Part shown: piece after piece, positions 1-11,234 of the stretch | Position numbering within the stretch: position 1 is the first letter of the stretch | How the letters are laid out: each line of letters begins with the position of its first letter | DNA from: Corynespora cassiicola | Taxonomy: Eukaryota > Ascomycota > Dothideomycetes > Pleosporales > Corynesporascaceae | Reading direction: 5' to 3' | Length of the DNA stretch: 64,000 nucleotides | Assembly: GCA_022059125.1 (NCBI GenBank) | Contig: JAEUWY010000008.1 | Coordinates: 1,240,001 to 1,304,000 of the forward strand | The notes under the pieces: model-generated | Told to the model about the DNA's origin: nothing | Seen by the model: only the letters and a program-made list of their open reading frames with translations | Databases searched by the model: none | Translations under genes and position numbers: made by a program

Positions 1-96
1 CTAGGCAGCAACACGTTCACTCTTCGTTATGTCCGTCCGCTCTCTAGCACATCTTCCCTTCAACGCGCCCTCCCTCATCTTTCGGAAATCCTCGGT

Positions 97-2472
97 ATGT
101 TCAACTGGCTCTGTTTCGGAACCACCAACAAAGACGACCTCAGCCCCTATCAACGCCCTGCCATCGCTCGAAGAACGAGAGTTGAGGGAGCAACACAAGC
201 TGCAGTTATAACTACTCCTCTTGAAGATGGGAAAACGCCCAAAAGAGACCACTTGGTGTTTCCTAGATGTATAGTCCGACAGCGAAATGGTGCAGCGCTT
301 TGCCGTCAATGTACAGATTTCTTTCCGTTGCTTAACAACATCAGTACAGGGTACAATCCCGGCCTTCGTCCCCCGAACTGGCATATTTATAAGTATGGCA
401 AGATAGGGAGTATCAAGATTCTCGAGCCCAGTACCTGTGAGCTATGCAGAATTATGCACAAAAAGTTCTATGGTGCAGCAGGATGCCTCTCGCATGACAC
501 ACAAATAAATGTATATCGAACGTACTTGGCAACTAGCCTAGGCTCTGAGCGTACCAGGTGCTCATTCGAAGCAAGAGGAACCCATATCACCATGGTGCCA
601 CTCATTTCGCAAGTCTTGGGTGACTACGGAAAAGAAGATGCCGCGTTTACTGGTCGCCCTGTGTTGCCTTCGATAGATCCCAGCCTGATAAAATTGTGGA
701 TAGAGAAGTGTGAGACTCATCACCTTTGCAAAGCATACCATTCAGTTCGGGACTTCGATTTTTCGTTTCGCTTGATAGATGTTGAAGAGCAATGCTTGGT
801 GCATGCGCCTGCAGATGCTCGCTACGTCGCACTGTCCTACGTGTGGGGAGGAGTCAAACAGGTCATGTTGAATCGGATGACTCGGAAAGTTCTGGAAACA
901 AGAGGATCTATAGGTCCCGCTGGTTTGGGATCGATGAGCGGGGATTTTTCTCACGTCCATGTAGCTCTTCAAGCCGAAGGGCGGACGATCCCTCGAACAA
1001 TACGGGATGCAGTTAAACTGTGCCAAATGATAGGAGCGCGTTATTTGTGGACCGACTCCTTATGCATAATGCAAGACGACGATATCCAAACGAAGGATGG
1101 AGCCTGGACAAATATTGATAAGATGGCGCAAATACCGAAAATGAACATAATATACGGCGCATCACAATTCACCATCATTGCCGCATGCGGAAAAGACTCA
1201 AACGCAGGGCTTCCGGGGGTACACCCAAGTATTACACGGAGTAAACAGATCACAGGAAAGATAGGGGACCAAACTTTTGCGTTGATCAGCGACGACCCTC
1301 TCGCTGCTTTTAGGTCATCAACTTGGCATGAGCGGGCCTGGACATTCCAAGAGCTGGTATTATCCAAACGACATCTTATATTCTTACCGGAACAGGCCGT
1401 GTGGCATTGCAGCACATTTTCTTGGACAGAAGATCACTCTTTGGAGGATATGGATGAGCCAATGGACCTGAGATCACGTATGCCACATTGGACAACATCA
1501 CCTGATGTTGATTATCTGCGATTTCCAGACTATTCTATATTGTCAGATGATTCTTTTGAATTGCTAAAATTCATTGATAGTCATCTCATCGCATTGCTTC
1601 GAAGCTTCTTAATGTGTCGACTTACGATCAACTCAGATATACTGCTGGCATTCCAAGGAATTCTTTCTGCTTCGGAGCCCTTTATTGGAAGGTTTCACCA
1701 TGGGCTACCAATCAACCATTTCTGTCGATTGATGGGATGGTGCGCCTTTCCCCCTACAAAAAGAAGCGGAAATATGTCATTCAGAGGTCTCATCGATCGA
1801 AGAGACGGCTTTCCTTCCTGGTCTTGGACTGGTTGGCTATGGGATGTAGAACATACCGGCCAGTTTTGCTTTCGATATGACGAATCTTCGGCTCTTACGT
1901 GGCATGAAGTTGCAATATGGTGTTCAAGGGGATCTTCGGTCGATTGTGTCGACCTTTGGAATATCACTTCGTCCGACTCAAAATATTGGGAGAGGCTGAA
2001 TCTTTGCTCAACTCAAGATGTTCTGAGCATTGACAGTTGGTCCGAACGTGAGCTGCCCAAGTATGCACGCCTGATTAAAAAAACAGCTATATCATCAAAC
2101 TGTCTCTTGATCAAAACCTATAGTTCCTCCATCTATGTCAGACTCAGGGATGAAGACGTGTCAGAGCAGTCTTACGTGCCAATTTATGCTTCACATGATT
2201 GTGTCATCCAAGCTGGATTTGGCAAAGTCAGACTACCACTACGCTTGATTCCAACAACAAGAGATGGCACTGCATATCCCCTGTCAGTCATTGTTATCTG
2301 TAGTGGCGGTCTTGACTTTTGGGACGAGAGAGACGAGCAGAATACGACAATTGTATGTCTTGTAGTCAGGCATATTGATAATGTGCTAGTTGAGAGGATT
2401 GGTAATTTTGAAGCGGATTTAAGCACCATCAGAAAATTGAAATGGAAACCCGCTGTTATAGTCTTGCAATAG
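97..2472 (+). CDS. HET-domain (heterokaryon incompatibility) protein
   Basis: This is a single-exon gene of 791 codons starting at the first ATG of its frame. It encodes a HET-domain protein, a family linked to non-self recognition and programmed cell death in filamentous ascomycetes. The three family blocks are visible: ALSYVWGG near residue 245, LWTDSLCIMQDD near 315-328, and ERAWTFQELVLSKRHLIF near 411-429. The roughly 200 residues before the first block contain paired cysteines (CRQC, CELC), as in many long HET proteins, and the C-terminal part has no motif I recognise. The reading frame is intact. Its partner and specificity cannot be read from the sequence. It is adjacent to a housekeeping folate-type gene on the same strand. 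Confidence 0.9.
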   Translation: MFNWLCFGTTNKDDLSPYQRPAIARRTRVEGATQAAVITTPLEDGKTPKRDHLVFPRCIVRQRNGAALCRQCTDFFPLLNNISTGYNPGLRPPNWHIYKYGKIGSIKILEPSTCELCRIMHKKFYGAAGCLSHDTQINVYRTYLATSLGSERTRCSFEARGTHITMVPLISQVLGDYGKEDAAFTGRPVLPSIDPSLIKLWIEKCETHHLCKAYHSVRDFDFSFRLIDVEEQCLVHAPADARYVALSYVWGGVKQVMLNRMTRKVLETRGSIGPAGLGSMSGDFSHVHVALQAEGRTIPRTIRDAVKLCQMIGARYLWTDSLCIMQDDDIQTKDGAWTNIDKMAQIPKMNIIYGASQFTIIAACGKDSNAGLPGVHPSITRSKQITGKIGDQTFALISDDPLAAFRSSTWHERAWTFQELVLSKRHLIFLPEQAVWHCSTFSWTEDHSLEDMDEPMDLRSRMPHWTTSPDVDYLRFPDYSILSDDSFELLKFIDSHLIALLRSFLMCRLTINSDILLAFQGILSASEPFIGRFHHGLPINHFCRLMGWCAFPPTKRSGNMSFRGLIDRRDGFPSWSWTGWLWDVEHTGQFCFRYDESSALTWHEVAIWCSRGSSVDCVDLWNITSSDSKYWERLNLCSTQDVLSIDSWSERELPKYARLIKKTAISSNCLLIKTYSSSIYVRLRDEDVSEQSYVPIYASHDCVIQAGFGKVRLPLRLIPTTRDGTAYPLSVIVICSGGLDFWDERDEQNTTIVCLVVRHIDNVLVERIGNFEADLSTIRKLKWKPAVIVLQ

Positions 2473-2838
2473 AGAGGCATGCATACTGGAGTTTACAGGA
2501 TGCGCTCATTTGTAGTGGGAAACCGAAACACGGGTAAATCTCTATTTCTAGGTGCTGGATTGATAAAAATATTCGCCATCGTCGTTTTGTTGAAAGTGAT
2601 TCGTAAAGCGTAGTTTCCGGGGAACCATTATGCTATTGCCAATTGTGTGGTTATCTGGACTGCATGTTGCTTCAACGTGCCATGAGCTACGCCAATCAAT
2701 TTACAGCAATCTGCCAAGCCATCCCCTGATCCGGACTAGATTCTTTTGTCATCACGTGAAGCGGGGAGTATCGTACTTTGGCATTTTTTCAAGTCATCGC
2801 TCGCATCCTCCGTAGATCAGCTGTTTTCTGCACTCAAC
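2473..2838. other. Intergenic spacer
   Basis: This gap lies between the HET gene and the MTHFS-like gene. No gene is supported. It should hold the 3' end of the first gene and the promoter of the second. The frame of the downstream gene is open to about 2746 but has no ATG before 2839. Confidence 0.6.
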
Positions 2839-3747
2839 ATGGCACCTAATAATACCACTAAATCAGATCAGAGATCGGTCATCTGGAATCGAGTGTACCC
2901 GAAGTTACTCAAGCACGCAGTCGCCGATTCGCGTTTCAGTTTCGATTTTCTCAAGTTCGTTCCCGACTTCCAGGGCTCATCTTCCGCCGTGGACAGCCTG
3001 GTTCAACTACCATGCTATCAGTCTGCAAAGACTTTGCTAGTCACCCCAGATAACAGCTTGGAGGGCCTGCGGTTCCGAGCGCTAAAAGATGGGAAAAATT
3101 TACTAGTCGCCACACATCAACTACGCCGCGGTTTCGTGCTGCTGAACCCGAACAGGATACCTGACGAACAGTATCAGAGTGCGAGTTGGCTAGATGGTAT
3201 GGAGCGGCCCGGAATCGGAAGAAATCTTACACTATCCCAGCTCCAGAACGAAGGTGTGAAGATTGATCTAAGCGTCATCGGCGGCTTGGCGTTTTCCACA
3301 CAGGGCGTGATCATCTGGGAAGGTCCTTCGCTATTTGAGGTCCAATGGGCCATGCTTCTCGACACGAAATCGCTATCCCCTGAAACTCCCGTCATCGCGG
3401 TTGCCCATGATTCACAGGTTGTCGATGAGAAAGAAGAAGGCTTAGAAGAAACCAAGCCTGCACAATCTGGAGAAGTACAATGCGATTTCTTGGTCACGCC
3501 GGGAAAAACATACGATATCAAGGATGCTGTGAAATCTAAGAACGGTATCGATTTTGAGAAGTTGGATCAGGATGCGCTGAACAACATTCCTCCACTCCAG
3601 GAACTGAAGGGCATTCGCATGATGGAATCAATCATGAAAGGCTCTGGCTTTGGCAAAGGAGAGAAGGAACCAGAAAGAACCATTAGCGAGGAAGAGCAGA
3701 TGGGCATGAGCATAGTCGATAAGCTTATGAAAGGCTTCAAATTTTGA
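2839..3747 (+). CDS. 5-formyltetrahydrofolate cyclo-ligase-like (MTHFS/MTHFSD-type) protein
   Basis: This single-exon gene encodes 302 residues. It resembles the 5-formyl-THF cyclo-ligase fold proteins, including the MTHFSD-like branch. Supporting segments are SAKTLLVTPDNSLEGLRF, then VKIDLSVIGGLAFS, then VIAVAHDSQVVDE, and CDFLVTPGKTYDI near the C-terminus. These correspond to the family's nucleotide/folate-binding core and its typical 'DYIITPT' ending. The true enzyme is cytosolic or mitochondrial and converts 5-formyl-THF to 5,10-methenyl-THF using ATP. Catalytic activity here is inferred, because MTHFSD-like proteins can lack it. The frame is open upstream, but 2839 is the first ATG, so it was chosen as the start. 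An acidic linker (EKEEGLEE) sits before the final block. Confidence 0.75.
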   Translation: MAPNNTTKSDQRSVIWNRVYPKLLKHAVADSRFSFDFLKFVPDFQGSSSAVDSLVQLPCYQSAKTLLVTPDNSLEGLRFRALKDGKNLLVATHQLRRGFVLLNPNRIPDEQYQSASWLDGMERPGIGRNLTLSQLQNEGVKIDLSVIGGLAFSTQGVIIWEGPSLFEVQWAMLLDTKSLSPETPVIAVAHDSQVVDEKEEGLEETKPAQSGEVQCDFLVTPGKTYDIKDAVKSKNGIDFEKLDQDALNNIPPLQELKGIRMMESIMKGSGFGKGEKEPERTISEEEQMGMSIVDKLMKGFKF

Positions 3748-4029
3748 TATATCAAGGCCTTGAAAGAGAGCGAAGTATATATATAGGAAGGAATTACCTC
3801 ATGTGACGATAATTGCCCGGGGAAATCGTACCGTCCTGTTTTGGATGAACCTCAATAATGGCGACCTCGGTTGCATCGTTTTTCGGGGCAAGAGACTCGG
3901 AAGCACGATGATAAAATTCGCTGGTATACGATGCGTGGAATAAACATACAAAAACGCCCACGCTATGCTAAAACGCTTTCAAAATCCAATCCGCACACTC
4001 CCTCAGCTCGAAAGCAAACACGAGCTTCC

Positions 4030-4446
4030 TCAGATCATGTCTTTTCCATACCCACACCTCAACCCCGTGAGTGCAGTCCCCCTCTCATCAAGCGTCTGGA
4101 CCTTTCCGATCGAGAATCTGGGGCCGCGGCTCGAATGCTTCGTCATAGCCTGGCAGATGACATTTTCGTCGTTTTCGGCGATGTGTCGGCCTGAATGTCC
4201 GGTCCCCTCGCTGATCGACTCAATCTCGATGGATTCCGCGGAGAGCGGCGTGTTGTCGAATGAGACTTGGGTTCCAATCGCGACGGGTATCGATCTCCCT
4301 CCCTCACTCAACGGAATCTGTGCGCCGACTGCGAATTGTGGTGTGTCGGTCACACGGACCCGGAGGACGACGGTGGATTTGGTTTGCGCAACGACTGATG
4401 TTGCGCTGGCCAGGCAGCAGATGGCAAAGGTAGCAATAAACTTCAT
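4030..4446 (-). CDS. Small secreted protein, unknown function
   Basis: This is an ORF of 138 codons from the chosen start. The start at 4446 gives a clear signal peptide (MKFIATFAICCLASATSVVA followed by Q), so it is preferred over the in-frame ATG 17 codons upstream. The mature part is about 118 residues with two cysteines (VICQAM and LRCGYG) that could form one disulfide. No domain is recognised. It may be an extracellular or effector-like protein, but there is no direct evidence of function. It is intact, lacks introns, and points away from the long AT-rich spacer beginning near 4.5 kb. Confidence 0.6.
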   Translation of the reverse strand: MKFIATFAICCLASATSVVAQTKSTVVLRVRVTDTPQFAVGAQIPLSEGGRSIPVAIGTQVSFDNTPLSAESIEIESISEGTGHSGRHIAENDENVICQAMTKHSSRGPRFSIGKVQTLDERGTALTGLRCGYGKDMI

Positions 4447-6106
4447 GGTCACTTGTCGGCGGCTTGGGATTGAAGTTACGTGGTTTGAAAGCGACACGAT
4501 GGATTAAGGTAGCAAGTGTGAGTTGTAAGAAAGCGCGTCGTTCAACGTCTTTTATGTGAGCCAACGCAAGTCCAACACCGCGTCCTGGCACCTAGACAAG
4601 CTTTTTCCGGAAAACCCCATGAATTCGTACCCTGTGATGAACCCTAAGAAATCTCCACTGTAGGCATCTCATTGGTACGCCCATTACTCTACCCGCCGGA
4701 GTCTAATGCGAACCACGCAACAAGTGCAGGGCTCTATGCTGTATCACAGGAACTGCTCCCAACCCCGAAACGAAACAATTTCCTAGTTCTTTATGCGCCT
4801 TCGCAGATTAATGGTTCGGCCATTTAAGGCGACCTAGTTGTTTTGTTTTGGTTGCGCATGAGGCAGAGGTCCGGAGTCTGGGCGGGGTTGGTTGCGGTGC
4901 ATTGATTGGGGTTCCTAGTTTCAGGTTGATTTGGCCGCGTGGAAAGGGCGTCAATGCATGGGATCCCATCCTATCATTGCCAAGTTCCCCGAACTGATAA
5001 AACGATACAATATTTTTCTGGTACGGTGCCGAACATAAGCACCGTTTTCTAACTTCTATTTGCGTCGCCCTACATCCTGAGCCAACTTGCTCACTATACC
5101 TTTATACCAGAGGTTATAACCAGCTAACAGACGATGTTACGTCGCTAGTTTTCACTGTGAACTTACACTACTCGTCAGAATTTCAATATATGTGAGATCT
5201 CAGCAAAAATAATCAATAGTATCAACGGATTTTATCATTTCGTGTACCATCATAAGTTATAATGACCATGTAGCCCATTCGAATAATTCCACTCATCTAG
5301 TGATGCAATTCGAGTTTGTTTAATGGCAAAGTGTTTCTTTCAATACTAAAGTTGTGAGCATAATTAGAATAAACTGCCAGAACCAGTCTTATCTACATAA
5401 GCTCTGCAGCCGCAGACTTAAGAAAAAAATACAACTTATAACTTTTTTTTATTTACACAAGAATCTAGTAGGCTTCTTAACGTTAAAAAAGGGAAATTAT
5501 ATTCTATTATGAATTTATTTTTATGAAACTTGCAATATGTCTCTAAGAATCCAGTATTCGAAGCAGCGTCCTAGGAATTGACTTGAGTTGGAGGCCTATA
5601 TTTTATAGTGCTAGCTTGACAAGAAATTAGTTGACGAATTCCCTTACTTTACTGCTAATCAAACTTTTTAGGCTATATTTGTCCCAAATGCATGATTACC
5701 TCATGAACTGTGCGCGGTAAATTTAGGTGTGAAGTCACGTGACTAGCGACCGGAATCCTCGGGTCCCGAAGAAACTGTGAGCTTTGCTTGGCCTCATTAG
5801 AGCAAACCTAGTGGATGAGTCGAAATGATCCCCTGTGTCTCTACTTGGTCAATCTAGTGGGGCGATAGAATTCGGTTCTAAAATTCGGCCACTAAGTGAT
5901 GTCGATTGACCAGTCCACGGGTTCCGTGAGCTGGAGATCAACACGAGGCCTCCTATTGAATCTCATGTAGCTCTGAACATAAAGTTCGGCGCATGCAGAA
6001 TCTAGAAAGCTGTTATAACAATTTTTTTTTAATACACTGGAAGCAAGTTTCTTTTTCTGTTTGTTCAATTCACACTGAGCGACCGACCGACCTTTCATGC
6101 TTCAGA
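4447..6106. other. Long AT-rich intergenic region
   Basis: This 1.66-kb region is strongly AT-rich between about 5.1 and 5.7 kb, with many stop codons on both strands. I see no gene, RNA or clear repeat in it. It separates the secreted-protein gene from the FAD oxidoreductase and probably includes both promoters. Confidence 0.6.
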
Positions 6107-7859
6107 ATGCGGATCAAAAGAGAAGAGATCACGAGCTTCATGCTCAGCTTGGGATTGATGCACAATCAGGTCTCACAGGTCCACGAACGTGCTCAAGTCA
6201 GATGGAACTATACAGAAGAGTTGCTCAGTGCGATCTTCCCTGACAATGTTCTCCTTCCATCTAACCCTGAGTATCCTGAGTCCATTTCCAAGTACTTGTA
6301 AGTATCTATAATTTTCACATCTAGATTTTTCTCTGCATCGGTTTCTCTAATGATTACAACAGCGGCTCTCGAGCGCGTCTAAATGCCTCGGCCGTCTTCG
6401 TTCCGGTCTCGCCTGAACAAGTCGCTATTGGCGTCAGAATCATGGAAGCTTTTGATCGGCAATTCGCCGTTCGTGGGAATGGACATACGTCGCATCCAGG
6501 AATGGCGGGCATCGAAGATGGTGTGCTGTTTTCCTTGGAAAAAATGGATAACATCGTACTCGCACCTTCGCGAAAGGTTGTAAGTTTGGGTGCAGGCAAC
6601 TATTGGGGAAGGGTTTACGAGACACTGGAGAGCGAAGGTGTTGCAGTCACTGGAGGCCAACTAGCCCCTGTTGGTGTCTCTGGTTTACTGACCGGAAGTA
6701 TGCGATCCTTATCATACCCTGCTCAAAGCGAATAAAACTAATTCAAGCTCACATAGATGGCCTTTCAAACTTCCTCAGTAGCCGTGGCTTTTCGAGCGCC
6801 GACGTGGTCAACTTCGAAATTGTTCTGAGTGGTGGCAATATTGTCAATGCCAATGCCACCCATAACGAGGATCTCTGGTGGGCCCTTAAAGGCGGCGCGA
6901 ACAATTTCGGCATCGTCACACGATTCGATATGAACACTTTTCCACTTCCAGACGGTATCTGGTCAGGGACACTCTCTTATGATCCGAGCCAAGCCTCGGC
7001 AGTTGGCGAAACGTTCTACAATATCCAGACTGGAGCGCTCATTGAGCACCCGCAGATTGATGTCTTCTATTCGGAGATGATAATCCCTGGCTATAACTTC
7101 ACTTCTATTGACCTCATTCCATTCACTGATAGAGTAAACTTCACTGGAACTTACCCATCTGCCTTAAAGCCCCTCTGGGACGCCGGACCAGTCTCAGTCA
7201 ACGCCTCACGAAAGACCCTTACCGATTCGGCAACCCAGGATGTGACACCTGAGTTTCTGGCATCATATACTAAAAGGTTAGTGTTGCTTTGAAGTTACGC
7301 ATGATTAAGTTACTAATGTTTTATGGCGCAGGGTCAACCGCGCAAACCTTCAAGTGAAAGCAAACAGAGAAGTTTATAGAGAGCTCGCTGGACTTCTTTC
7401 GGAGCATTATCAGTCCAGTTCTATATCAGGGCATATTCTTGCTGTGACATGGAATTCAGTTACACCACACGCGATACGCGAGTCAAACCGCAAAGGCGGA
7501 AATCCCGGAGGCTGGCAAGAGATAAGCCAAAACTGTACGTTACTTTCTTCGATTTTTAGCCAGGCCTCATTCTGACTTGATACGTAGCAATCAACTTTCG
7601 ATCAATTTGGGACAATGCCACTGATGACGCTACTGCGATTGAGATGGACAAGGATTTCATGTCAAAACTTGAAGATGTGGCTCGCAAGTGGGATTCTCTG
7701 CTGCCAAACCAGTGGATGAACAATGCAGCTGAAGACGTGGATGTAATCGGCAGTTATGGCAAAGAAAATTTGAAGAAGCTTAGATTGGTGTCTAAGACTT
7801 ACGATAGAAGACAGACTTTCCAGAAACTCTGCTCTGGAGGCTACAAGCTTAATTTATAA
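6107..7859 (+). CDS. FAD-linked oxidoreductase, berberine-bridge-enzyme-like
   Basis: This five-exon gene joins 6107..6297, 6363..6697, 6757..7276, 7332..7534 and 7588..7859 to give 506 residues in one frame. The PCMH-type FAD domain is recognised by IFPDNVLLPSNPEYPESISK, RGNGHTSHPG (flavin loop), VSLGAGNYWG, VTGGQLAPVGVSGLL and DLWWALKGGANNFGIVTRF. The C-terminal BBE domain ends VSKTYDRRQTFQKL. Enzymes of this family oxidise sugars, alkaloids or polyketide and terpenoid intermediates, and many are secreted; no signal peptide is visible from the chosen ATG, so an upstream exon is possible. The usual glycine in the flavin loop (RGGGH/RSGGH) is asparagine here. An SDR gene lies downstream on the opposite strand. 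Confidence 0.85.
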
Positions 7860-9083
7860 GAGAGAATATTTTTTGAGGAACTTCGGATCGATATTCGGAA
7901 AGTTTCTGAGTTTGTCTAATTGTATAAATAGAACTGAAGATGTATTTTAGACAATAAATGCTCCTTTTCGACAGAACCCATACAAATAACTACGCCCCTC
8001 ACTAATGGCAATAAAAGGGATCAAAATTCTGGCAAAACTTTCTTTGGTATCCCCTTGTTACTGAGTTCTTCTCGATTTGGCCCTTTTGTACATTCAGAAG
8101 GAAGAAGTAGAGATGCTAGTGTTTGAGGTTGCAGGTCATGATACCCAAAGCGTTGGTAACTTTTCACATAGGCATGAACAAGATCGGCATTCTGAGGCTC
8201 TATACGGTCTTAACAGCGTGCATGTCGGCGGCAATAAAGTTGGCTACCCCTTCCCATCATTCCAGAGAGGTAATTATGGAAAAAATCATTTATGCCTCCA
8301 AGGGTCAGCCTTATTTACTACATTAAAATCTAATCGGCTCATCAGAGAAGAAAACAAGCCCAGATTCAATTCATGCCATTTACAGAATTGTTTCTTTTTC
8401 CCTTCCACCAATTATATTAGTAGTATCACACAGCAGTGTATCAAGTTTTTCAGACTCTGAAGATTGCGCGGTTGATAAGTTATAAACGAAAGTTCCAGTA
8501 AATAGTTAACTTGTTATGATTAGCGGGTAAGGTTGAATTCTAGTAGAATATGCAAAAATCATGCGCGGCTGAAGTCCTCGCTTGGTACGCCGGGATTTTC
8601 TTCTTGGATACCAGAAAAGACTGCCTAGACTGCCACAGAGGATGATACGCACGGATATAACGGTAAATACTCACAAAACCTTATCGCAATATGTATGCCA
8701 AGAGAAGCTTAGGCATTGTCAGCATACGCCCAATTTGGTTCACGGTTCGGATTTGTCATCAAATATCTCACAATAAAACGCAATGAAATAGCTAGCTGCC
8801 TTATTGTTCTGGTCATTCTTTTGGAACGATGATATTCTTCACAACGAGGACGAGCTGAAAGCTTGCGTGATACTCCACAAGTGCTACACAGAGCATTCTA
8901 TCACTTGATATGTCATATCACGTCAAATATTTGAATATATCTGAGCTTCATACGTGTATCAGCATAAATTTAAGCTCCTAAAGAACAGGAATTTATTAAG
9001 TAAATGCATTGGATTGCTTAGCAAATCCTCCAGCTTCTATAGGCTGAGAAGTGATTTGGCAATGAACCAACCAAATATTGTAC
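7860..9083. other. Intergenic region, no supported gene
   Basis: Only short ORFs occur here. The longest (8077-8460, plus strand) has no ATG-supported start or recognisable domain. The region may contain degraded sequence, but I could not match it to a family. Confidence 0.5.
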
Positions 9084-10009
9084 TTAGACCGGAACACCTT
9101 CCACGACCCAGGTAAGTAAAAATCTCGAAGATAGAATTTCTTCCTTTCGCTCAATAAGTTCCTGTGCGTCCCAGTTCGACCAAACAAACTTGTTTTTCAA
9201 GAACTCTGCTTCGGGAGATGCAAGCCAAACGTAGAAGCAGCCTGCCAACTCGGCTATGTCAACATTAGCGGAAGCCTTGGGATCAAGAGAAATTTCTTAC
9301 GTGAGTCTTGCGCGTTCTTGTCATTGTGATTCAATTCCGTGGGGGTCCAAGCTGGTTGTGTGCTAATGACCCGCAACTGGGGATTCTCAGCAGCAATGTA
9401 GTCCATCAATTTCAAAGCAGCAGCTTTTGCCGTCGGGTAGCCACCCGAACCGGGTATGGCGGCCATGTGCGCCATCGAAGAGCTCGAGTGCAGCAACACC
9501 GCGCTAGGGGCTGCATGAGGCAAGAATGCCTGGAACGTGTAGAGAACGCTGATGACATTGAGTTCCAGAGTCTTGAGAAGGTCTTCGCCACTGAAGGTAT
9601 CCATCTTGCCAGCACTCCCATACACTCCAGCGTTTACCACCATAACGTCTATCTTTCCAAATTCTTGAGCGATCTCATCAAAAGCCTTGGTAGTCTGCTC
9701 CTTGTTAACGAGATCGACTGACTTGTAAGAAACAGTCGTTTCACTGCCAGAGGCCGCAGATATAGCGGATTTTCCTGCTTCGAGCTTCTCTACGCGACGC
9801 CCTAAGATCACAATGGACTTGGCACCAGCTTGGGCGAAGCTGACTCCAATAGCGTTGCCAATTCCAGTGCCCCCGCCCGTAACCACAACGTTCTTGCCTT
9901 TGGCCGACAGTTCTGGTCGAGTGGGGTCGATGAAAGGGTAAGGCTTGTTGTGTCGGACCTTCGTGAAGGAAGGGAACACAAAGCCTTCAGTTGGTAGCTG
10001 CTCGCTCAT
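9084..10009 (-). CDS. Short-chain dehydrogenase/reductase (SDR)
   Basis: Exons 9301..10009 and 9084..9253 are joined by a 47-nt intron (GTAAGA donor, GCTAATG branch, ACATAG acceptor), giving 292 residues. It shows the classical SDR Rossmann motif VVVTGGGTGIGNAIG, the NAG motif (VVNAGVYG), the catalytic S-Y-K series (LHSSSS, then GYPTAKAAALK), and ends with the fungal signature FYVWLASPEAEFLKNKFVW. It is an NAD(P)H-dependent oxidoreductase, probably cytosolic; the substrate is unknown. Splicing was decided by continuity: reading through the intron hits a stop, whereas the splice restores the family's C-terminal signature. It could belong with the BBE-like oxidase to a small catabolic or biosynthetic pair, which is inference. 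Confidence 0.85.
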
Positions 10010-11234
10010 TGTGATAAATAGAATGGTCGCTTTAAAGACACTGAAGTTTTTGAACCTGAAATTCAGTTCGAGTTTTCGAAATGCTATCTCAAATTGATAA
10101 CGAACAAATATATATTGGCTAATTGGTTGGAAAGGCTTCTATCAAACACCTTTAAATACTTGCTCATAATGAGGGAGCCTATGCAACGCGTCTATAGGTC
10201 AAATAATTCACCGTTCCATGCAACATTATCAATCAAATTCAACAATTAGTCAGCGGTAATGCGACGAGAGTGGTATACGAGCTTGATTGCTAAACGCTCG
10301 CTTCGTGCATGCGGCAATCCTTCTTCGGCAAAAATCAAGCATCTTCGACATGGTTTAGTTTATTTTTATTTGTTTTCGAAATTTTGTGAGACTCTGGTGA
10401 TTAAAGGACTCAATGTTCGTCGCTAGTACTCACGAGCGACGTTTCGACAGATCTGACGCTAATACCCGCTCTTGCAACTCATCATTTGAACAATGCTTTC
10501 ATCTAGCAAAGCAGTCAGATTTATCATCTTAAAAAATGCGAGTAATTTTCATGACGCTAGCTACTCGTTGGGAATGAGAGGGTATGTTATTTCCTGTGTT
10601 TTTTATGGACTACAGGTTCCTGGGGCTTTGTGCCGCGATCGGTATTCCAGAAGATACTGGCTATGCCGCCGGCATACAAATAACTGTCAAAGATCTTTTA
10701 AGTGAAAAACAACTAGGACCCTAGTATTATAATTAGAATAAACAGTGAAAGAGGTTTCTTTAAATTACAAAGCTGTAAGCACTGAAGAGGATTGCACCTA
10801 CGTCTTGTATTCCTTCTTACCAGGTTTGTATTTGAAAACAATAGGAAAATAAATATTGTTTGACATAAGATGCCGGTTTCAGGGCTTTTGAAACTACATA
10901 CTTGAAAAGAGTCGCTTACAGGTGTTTGGCAACGTAGCGACAACGCAATGAAACCAGGCTAAAAGAGCAATATTGGTTGTTCTGCGAGCTCTCGTTGACG
11001 TTACATATAGGTTCATCTTATTGACTAAAAACGTTTCTTCTATCATGCAGTCGTTGGGTGGAGGGGTTCAAGCGGGGTGCTAGGCAGAGGCAGTGCTCTC
11101 CGCGTTGTGGCGAAGCTCGCGACCGGTGAACAAGGATAGTCCACCTTTAATAATGCCGACGGCCCGTTTTAATCTCGCAAATCAATGATCTTTGTCTTTC
11201 CCTTTACCCCGTATGGATCTTGTTCCTGTTCGCG
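10010..11234. other. Intergenic region with short ORFs
   Basis: No gene is supported. A 39-codon ATG ORF near 10606-10725 has a coding-like look (FLGLCAAIGIPED) but no continuation on either side that I could splice, so it may be a gene relic. The last few hundred bases are presumably the promoter of the downstream HET gene. Confidence 0.45.

Noticed and set aside
1..384. Minus-strand ORF overlapping the start of the first HET gene
   Set aside because: It is the antisense frame of the HET gene; no domain and no independent start support.
8077..8460. 127-codon plus-strand ORF in the spacer after the BBE-like gene
   Set aside because: No ATG start, no recognisable domain, composition unlike neighbouring coding sequence.
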